In this document: piece by piece, positions 6,445 to 10,111 of the stretch
Layout of the letters: each line of letters opens with the position of its first letter
Numbering within the stretch: position 1 is the first letter of the stretch
Assembly: GCA_028711675.1 (NCBI GenBank)
Contig: JAQTRT010000092.1
Span: forward strand, 1-10,111
Direction of reading: 5' to 3'
Length of the DNA: 10,111 bases
From: a bacterium
GTDB lineage: Bacteria > Spirochaetota > JAHITG01
Notes under the pieces: model-generated
Told to the model about the DNA's origin: nothing
The model's input: the letters and a program-made list of their open reading frames with translations, nothing else
Databases searched by the model: none
Made by a program: the position numbers and the translations under genes

Positions 6445-7734
6445 CTATACTTTTTCCAGGGCCTGTTCCAGGTCCCCTTTGATATCATCGATGTTCTCAA
6501 TGCCGATAGAGAGACGGATCAGGTCCTCTGTCAGATCGCTTTGGTGCAGCTGTTCCGCACTGAGCTGGGAATGGGTCGTGCTGGCCGGATGGATAGCCAG
6601 GCTTTTCGCGTCCCCGACATTGGCCAGGTGGGAGAAAAGCTTCAGATTGTCGATAAGCTTTTCACCGGCTTTCCTTCCTCCTTTTACCCCGAATACGACC
6701 ATACCGCCGAACCCTTTTTTCAGATACTGGCTGGCGACCGGATAGGACGGGTCATCCGGGAGCCCCGGATATTTGACCCAGGAGACCTTGTAATGGCTCT
6801 TCAGAAACTGGGCTGTTTTCAGGGCGTTCTCACAATGCCGTTCCATCCTGAGATGAAGGGTCTCCAGTCCCTGGAGGAATATCCAGGCATTGTCCGGTGA
6901 GATACAGGCGCCCAGATTGCGCAGGGCTACGAGCCTCATCCGGACCAGATAAGCAATGCTGTTCTGCTCACCCAGGTCTTTGGTATAGGTAAGATCATGA
7001 TAGCTTTTGTCAGGCTGGTTCAGCAGGTGGAATTTTTTATCGGACCAGTCGAATCTTCCCGAATCCGTGACGATACCGCCTATGGCCGTGCCGTGTCCGC
7101 CTATCCATTTGGTCAGGGAATGAATGATGATATCCGCTCCGTGTTCAATAGGCCGTAAAAGATAAGGCGGAGTGAACGTGGCGTCCACGATAAGGGGCAG
7201 TTTATGTTTATGCGCGATCCCGGCGATTTTTTTTATATCCGCTACTTGAAGGAGGGGATTATCGATGGTCTCGGTATAAACAGCTTTGGTCTTTGCGGAG
7301 ACGGCCTTTTCCAGTGCCGCAAGGTCGTTCGGCTTGACGAACTTCACCTTGATACCGAACTGCGGCAGGATACTGTCGAACATGGTAAATGTCCCGCCGT
7401 AAAGATTACTGGTGGAAACGATCTCGTCGCCTGAGGAACAGATATTGATGATAGAATAATAAATGGCGGCTGTGCCCGAGCTCAGGGCAAGGCTGGCTGC
7501 GCCGCCTTCGATGTCCGCTATGCGTTTTTCAAGTATTTCCTGCGTCGGGTTCCCTATCCTTGTGTACATGAACCCGGGTGCTTTAAGGCTGAACAGGTCT
7601 TCGGCATGTTTCGCGTCCCTGAAAATGTAGGATGAGGTCCTGTGAACCGGTACTCCCCGGGAAAGTGTAACAGGATCAGGTGTCTGGCCGGAATGGAGCA
7701 GTTTTGTCTCTATTTTATGCTCTTTTTGCGACAT
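6445..7734 (-). CDS. metY: O-acetylhomoserine sulfhydrylase (O-acetylhomoserine aminocarboxypropyltransferase)
   Basis: This 429-residue enzyme of the Cys/Met-metabolism PLP family makes homocysteine from O-acetyl-L-homoserine and sulfide, the direct sulfhydrylation route to methionine, in the cytoplasm. Visible marks: LHSGQTPDPVT (13-23), substrate/PLP loop YTRIGNPT (57-64), SSGTAAI (85-91) for PLP phosphate, Asp184 in VDATFTPPYL for the pyridine nitrogen, and the PLP lysine Lys209 in HSLTKWIGGHG (205-215). The C-terminus has the usual SIGIENIDDI and D-L-x-QAL ending. The length of about 430 and the HGTAIGG segment favour MetY over cystathionine synthase/lyase relatives (about 380-400). The start has GAAGG about 9 nt upstream. 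Its own strong promoter lies at 7768-7795, and the leader is too short for a SAM riboswitch. metX is not in the window. An alternative is O-succinylhomoserine as substrate. Confidence 0.93.
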   Translation of the reverse strand: MSQKEHKIETKLLHSGQTPDPVTLSRGVPVHRTSSYIFRDAKHAEDLFSLKAPGFMYTRIGNPTQEILEKRIADIEGGAASLALSSGTAAIYYSIINICSSGDEIVSTSNLYGGTFTMFDSILPQFGIKVKFVKPNDLAALEKAVSAKTKAVYTETIDNPLLQVADIKKIAGIAHKHKLPLIVDATFTPPYLLRPIEHGADIIIHSLTKWIGGHGTAIGGIVTDSGRFDWSDKKFHLLNQPDKSYHDLTYTKDLGEQNSIAYLVRMRLVALRNLGACISPDNAWIFLQGLETLHLRMERHCENALKTAQFLKSHYKVSWVKYPGLPDDPSYPVASQYLKKGFGGMVVFGVKGGRKAGEKLIDNLKLFSHLANVGDAKSLAIHPASTTHSQLSAEQLHQSDLTEDLIRLSIGIENIDDIKGDLEQALEKV

Positions 7735-7767
7735 TTGTCATTACCTTCATTGCAAATAATGGAATAG

Positions 7768-7795
7768 ATTATATGCTTTATTTTTTTAAAGTCAA
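7768..7795 (-). promoter_or_regulatory. Sigma70 promoter of metY
   Basis: On the - strand, TTGACT (7790-7795), a 16-bp A/T-rich spacer and a perfect TATAAT (7768-7773). Transcription would start near 7761, leaving a leader of about 26 nt with the ribosome site GAAGG. This is the best promoter match in the window. Confidence 0.7.
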
Positions 7796-7813
7796 ATATT
7801 TAAAAGATAGTAA

Positions 7814-8302
7814 TTAATCTACGTTCACGTCCGGGGAAGAGGAAAGCACATCCTCGTCTTTCTCGGTTTCAGACGGCAGTTCCTGCTTCAGCGTCTTGTC
7901 AAGGTCATCATCCGGCGGCATCTCCAGCGTGATGGCATTCTCTTCCTGGTCCTTTTTGATCTCGGACGGTCCTTCTTTCCTGTTGGCCTTAATGGCCAGC
8001 AGAGCCAGTTTCCTGGCCCTCAGGGAATGATAAACAGCGCCGTTGAATACTTTGCCCAGATAAAGCTTTTTAGCATATTTCTGATGCGAGATGGCACGTG
8101 CCAGGTTCCCTGTGTAGACCTTGTTCTCCTTCACGATCTTATACGCGCGGAGAATGAGCACTGCTGTTTTTTTAATGACCTTCCTGGCAGTGATCTTTTT
8201 TACCATCCTTTTCTGGACGGCCTTGTCCTGGCCGGCTGTCTGAAGGGGATTGATAATGATGGATCCCAGCAGCAGCATGAGTAAGAGCCGTGATTTTTTC
8301 AT
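7814..8302 (-). CDS. Small exported protein with basic helical body and acidic tail, unknown function
   Basis: 162 residues with an excellent ribosome site (AAAGGAGGG just upstream of the ATG). Residues 1-24 form a signal peptide (KKSR, then a Leu/Ile-rich core, likely cut near TAG/QD). Residues 25-108 are strongly basic and look alpha-helical, with a segment YTGNLARAISHQKYAKKLYL (63-82) and HSLRARKLALLAIKANRK (92-109). Residues about 110-162 are acidic, ending in DVNVD and containing PPDDDLDKTL (129-138). The HSxRARxLA pattern recalls uncharacterised small exported proteins of spirochaetes and Bacteroidota, but this is from memory and gives no function. No membrane segment remains after cleavage, so it is probably periplasmic or surface-exposed. 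Its likely promoter uses a -35 box inside the repeat at 8362-8380. It precedes metY by 79 bp, but metY has its own promoter. Confidence 0.75.
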   Translation of the reverse strand: MKKSRLLLMLLLGSIIINPLQTAGQDKAVQKRMVKKITARKVIKKTAVLILRAYKIVKENKVYTGNLARAISHQKYAKKLYLGKVFNGAVYHSLRARKLALLAIKANRKEGPSEIKKDQEENAITLEMPPDDDLDKTLKQELPSETEKDEDVLSSSPDVNVD

Positions 8303-8341
8303 AAGTCCCTCCTTTTCGCTTCCCCCGATCCCTGTGCCTGT

Positions 8342-8369
8342 AATTTAATGAAAAGGATTATAATGTCAA
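8342..8369 (-). promoter_or_regulatory. Candidate promoter of the small exported protein, -35 box inside a dispersed repeat
   Basis: On the - strand, TTGACA (8364-8369) is part of the repeat core; after 16 bp comes TAAATT (8342-8347), four of six consensus bases. The start would be near 8335, about 33 nt before the ATG at 8302. The -35 is perfect but is also an invariant part of the repeat, so it may be coincidental. Confidence 0.45.
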
Positions 8370-8382
8370 GCACCGTCCCCTT
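8362..8382 (+). repeat. Dispersed palindromic-type repeat, copy 1 (beside the maf stop codon)
   Basis: Core TGTCAAGCACCGTCCCC (8364-8380). With flanking bases it matches the reverse complement of 8990-9010 over 21 nt without mismatch. It ends exactly where the maf stop codon (8383-8385) begins. Copies 1 and 2 therefore form an inverted pair around maf. Confidence 0.85.
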
Positions 8383-8940
8383 TTATTTGAGGGAACGAAG
8401 AAGATAAAGAGGCACACCCATGACATTGAAGTAATCCCCTTTGTACTCTTTGATCAGGTCATTACCGATATCCTGGATTCCGTATCCGCCGGCCTTGCCC
8501 GGCCATAAGGAGGATTCAGCATAATCCCTGATCTCGGTCCTGCTCAGGTCTTTGAACGTCACCTTTGTGACGGCACAGGAAAAATAAACCCTTCTTTTTT
8601 TCTTTATTGCGATACCGGTGACCACTTTATGAGTCTTGTTCTTCAGGGCTCTCAGTATCTCTCTTACATCCCCGGCTGTTTCCGGCTTGGAATAGATCCT
8701 GAAATCCCGGTAGACGATGGTGTCAAAGGCCACGGCCGTATCAGCTTGTTTTCCGGCACTTTTTAATTTTTGATAGGCGTGGTACAGGCTCAGGAGCACG
8801 GGTGTGAAGGAATGTCTCCTTTTTTTTTCCGAATATTGAGGCGGAATAAAAACCACACCCGGAAAGATCCGGCGCAGAAGTTCCTGACGTCGGGGGGATG
8901 TGGTGACAGCTGTGAGGGCAGGTGTGTTTTCTTTTGTCAT
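8383..8940 (-). CDS. maf: Maf family nucleoside triphosphate pyrophosphatase
   Basis: A 185-residue Maf/HAM1-like protein. The family hydrolyses dTTP/UTP or modified pyrimidine nucleotides to the monophosphate plus pyrophosphate, as a house-cleaning enzyme in the cytoplasm, and is linked to septum inhibition in Bacillus. Family marks are SPRRQELL (15-22), the AFDTIV segment with the catalytic Asp (about 71-76), SKP (84-86), THKVVTGIAI (103-112) and KAGGYGIQDIG (149-159) followed by GDYFNVMGVPLYLL (168-181). The N-terminus reads TAVTTSPRR rather than the usual LASxSPRR, so it is somewhat divergent; the exact nucleotide preference is not predictable. The ATG at 8940 is the only suitable start but has no Shine-Dalgarno sequence. 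The gene lies exactly between two inverted repeat copies, with the stop codon abutting one. The next gene, 80 bp on, appears separately promoted. Confidence 0.92.
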   Translation of the reverse strand: MTKENTPALTAVTTSPRRQELLRRIFPGVVFIPPQYSEKKRRHSFTPVLLSLYHAYQKLKSAGKQADTAVAFDTIVYRDFRIYSKPETAGDVREILRALKNKTHKVVTGIAIKKKRRVYFSCAVTKVTFKDLSRTEIRDYAESSLWPGKAGGYGIQDIGNDLIKEYKGDYFNVMGVPLYLLRSLK

Positions 8941-8991
8941 AATTGATTATTAACGTTTTTTATTCTCATTTCCATGATTTTTTATCCTGAA

Positions 8992-9082
8992 GGGGACGGT
9001 GCTTGACATTTTGACATTTTCCAATTGAAAGGACTCTTTTTTGCATCCCGGTTAAAATGTCAAAATGTCAAGCACCGTCCCC
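8992..9082. repeat. 91-bp element: perfect 29-bp inverted repeat around a 33-nt loop (repeat copies 2 and 3)
   Basis: The left arm 8992-9020 begins GGGGACGGTGCTTGACA and continues with a second TTGACATT octamer (9003-9010 and 9011-9018 are tandem). The right arm 9054-9082 is its exact reverse complement, 29 of 29. The loop is 9021-9053. Imperfect direct repeats flank it: TTATCCTGAA (8982-8991) and TTATTCTGAA (9086-9095), nine of ten identical, which may be a decayed target duplication or chance. The element has the look of a REP/BIME-type or MITE-like unit. It separates divergent maf and the lipid kinase gene and would form a long hairpin if transcribed. Confidence 0.85.
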
Positions 9083-9103
9083 CGGTTATTCTGAAAAAAC
9101 AGG

Positions 9104-9132
9104 TTGATTTTACTGTTTGTTTTTATTATTAT
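9104..9132 (+). promoter_or_regulatory. Candidate promoter of the lipid kinase gene, leaderless arrangement
   Basis: TTGATT (9104-9109), 17 bp, then TATTAT (9127-9132). The predicted transcription start would be at or next to the ATG at 9139, giving a leaderless message, which fits the absence of any Shine-Dalgarno sequence there. The -35 matches four of six; moderate support only. Confidence 0.35.
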
Positions 9133-9138
9133 CCTTTT

Positions 9139-10020
9139 ATGAGAAAAAAGGTCCTGGTCATAGCCAATCCTGTTGCGGACAGGAGAAAAACAGAAAGGAT
9201 CATCCCGTTCATCCGTGAGATCCTCATTAAAAAGAAGATCGATTTCCGGCTTTATATCACAGACAGGCCTCTGCACGCTACGGACCTGGCCAGGGAAGGG
9301 AAGAAGCATTATACGGACATCGTATCCGTGGGCGGGGATGGAACCCTGAACGAAGTGCTGAACGGACTCGGTCCCTGTTCCTGTACGCTGGGAGTCGTGT
9401 CCACGGGATCGGGCAATGATTTTGCCAAGAACTTCAGGCATGGAATGGGCATTGAAGAGCAAATGACAGCCGCCCTGGAAGGTGAAGTGCGGAAGATCGA
9501 TGCCGGACTCTGTAATGACCGTTACTTCATCAATGGTGTCGGTATCGGTTTTGACGGGAAAGTGGTCGAGGAGATGATGAAGGAAGGAAAGGTCTTTAAA
9601 GGCCATGCGGGATATTTGTATGTTGTGCTTAAATGTATCCTTTCATACAGGGAACCGGTCATGACCATCCGGGTGAATAAGGAAGTGATACAGGAGAAAG
9701 TGTTCCTTATCGACGTAGCGAACGGCACAACGTTCGGCGGAGGGTTCAAGCTGACCCCGGATGCCAGGGTGGATGACGGCGAACTGGATGTCTGCTGGAT
9801 CAAGGCCATGGGAATTCTGGGACGTTATATCAATATGCCTAAAGTGACCAGGGGCGAACATGTCCATCTCGATGTTGTCCGGATGATGAGGATCAAGGCC
9901 ATTACCATTGAATCGAATGAGGACACGGTAGCTCATATGGACGGTGAATTCATAGGGAGCGGACCTTTTCATATCAAGGTATTGCCCGGGTTTATCAGGA
10001 TCAGGGGAAAATGGAGATAA
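9139..10020 (+). CDS. YegS/DgkB-type diacylglycerol (lipid) kinase family protein
   Basis: 293 residues of the DAGK-catalytic family, which transfers phosphate from ATP to diacylglycerol or a related lipid (sphingosine, other lipid alcohols) at the cytoplasmic membrane face, usually to recycle diacylglycerol into phospholipid. Visible marks: VIANPVA (7-13), the nucleotide loop VGGDGTLNEVLNG (64-76), STGSGNDFAK (88-97), DAGLCNDRYFINGVGIGFDG (121-140), NGTTFGGGFKLTPDA (195-209) with DDGELDV (212-218), and HMDGE (267-271). All expected blocks are intact and the length is normal. The ATG at 9139 is chosen because homologues begin just before the VIANP strand; a longer frame from TTG at 9025 would run through the inverted repeat and is unlikely. 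It has no Shine-Dalgarno sequence. It converges with the GGDEF gene, leaving only 6 bp between stops. Confidence 0.93.
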   Translation: MRKKVLVIANPVADRRKTERIIPFIREILIKKKIDFRLYITDRPLHATDLAREGKKHYTDIVSVGGDGTLNEVLNGLGPCSCTLGVVSTGSGNDFAKNFRHGMGIEEQMTAALEGEVRKIDAGLCNDRYFINGVGIGFDGKVVEEMMKEGKVFKGHAGYLYVVLKCILSYREPVMTIRVNKEVIQEKVFLIDVANGTTFGGGFKLTPDARVDDGELDVCWIKAMGILGRYINMPKVTRGEHVHLDVVRMMRIKAITIESNEDTVAHMDGEFIGSGPFHIKVLPGFIRIRGKWR

Positions 10021-10026
10021 TTTTTC

Positions 10027-10111
10027 CTATTCCGGCCGTTTTTCGTTCAGGTCGGACAGGTCAAAGACCTCCACGCATTTCCGGCCTTTGGCCTTGGCGT
10101 TATACAAGGCC
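10027..10111 (-). CDS. C-terminal end of a GGDEF diguanylate cyclase (truncated by window edge)
   Basis: On the - strand the frame entering at 10111 reads ALYNAKAKGRKCVEVFD and stops at 10027-10029 (27 residues visible). ALYxAKxxGRxxVxxF is the standard C-terminal block of GGDEF domains, which make cyclic di-GMP from two GTP. The GGDEF motif itself and any sensor domain lie outside the window, so activity and input cannot be judged. Only about 11 residues follow the domain, so GGDEF is the last domain of the protein. The gene converges on the lipid kinase with a 6-bp gap. Confidence 0.85.
   Translation of the reverse strand, partial: ALYNAKAKGRKCVEVFDLSDLNEKRPE

Noticed and set aside
6195..6500. 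101-codon open frame on the - strand spanning the metY-bipA gap
   Set aside because: It overlaps both neighbouring genes, has no family marks, and much of it comes from the polypurine tract and a repeat-like segment.
7735..7813. SAM (S-box) or T-box riboswitch ahead of metY
   Set aside because: The predicted leader is only about 26 nt and the whole gap is 79 bp, too small for either, and no conserved core is visible.
8362..8382. CRISPR-type repeat array formed by the TGTCAAGCACCGTCCCC copies
   Set aside because: The copies alternate in orientation and are spaced irregularly (hundreds versus tens of bases), and one gap contains a full gene.
9025..9138. Upstream TTG start extending the lipid kinase by 38 residues
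   Set aside because: The extension runs through one arm of the inverted repeat and has no family similarity; the conserved first strand begins right after the ATG at 9139.

Overview
The window looks like an ordinary chromosomal stretch from a Gram-negative-type (outer-membrane-bearing) bacterium of moderate G+C. Three exported proteins have beta-barrel character, and the best recognised is a FadL/UPF0164/PorV-like porin, a type common in spirochaetes, Bacteroidota and several candidate phyla. A spirochaete or an uncultured phylum is possible, but nothing here fixes the lineage. I see no tRNA, rRNA, CRISPR array, phage gene or transposase.

Layout. Bases 1-1157 carry two barrel-like outer-membrane proteins on the + strand, the first cut off at its 5' end. 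A small glyoxalase-fold (VOC) gene follows on the - strand (1290-1685), divergent from a WecG/TagA-type glycosyltransferase (1912-2652, +). After that come the FadL-like porin (2729-3766, +) and, 17 bp later, a macro-domain gene (3784-4347, +). These two converge on a run of four - strand genes read from high to low coordinates: maf (8940-8383), a small exported protein with a basic body and acidic tail (8302-7814), metY (7734-6445) and bipA/typA (6220-4385). A YegS/DgkB-type lipid kinase (9139-10020, +) then converges on the last codons of a GGDEF diguanylate cyclase (- strand, cut off at the window end).

The genes do not form one pathway. They are mostly housekeeping (BipA translation GTPase, MetY sulfhydrylase, Maf nucleotide pyrophosphatase, lipid kinase) mixed with envelope proteins. 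Most appear to have their own sigma70-type promoter; several candidate -35/-10 pairs with a 16-bp spacer can be read directly.

The most unusual structure is a dispersed palindromic repeat with core TGTCAAGCACCGTCCCC, present three times in alternating orientation at 8362-9082. Two copies bracket maf. Two form a perfect 29-bp inverted repeat around a 33-bp loop. The copy beside the maf stop seems to supply the TTGACA -35 box of the next gene. A second item is an 8-bp anti-Shine-Dalgarno match upstream of the barrel gene at 531. I found no convincing new defence or metabolic system.
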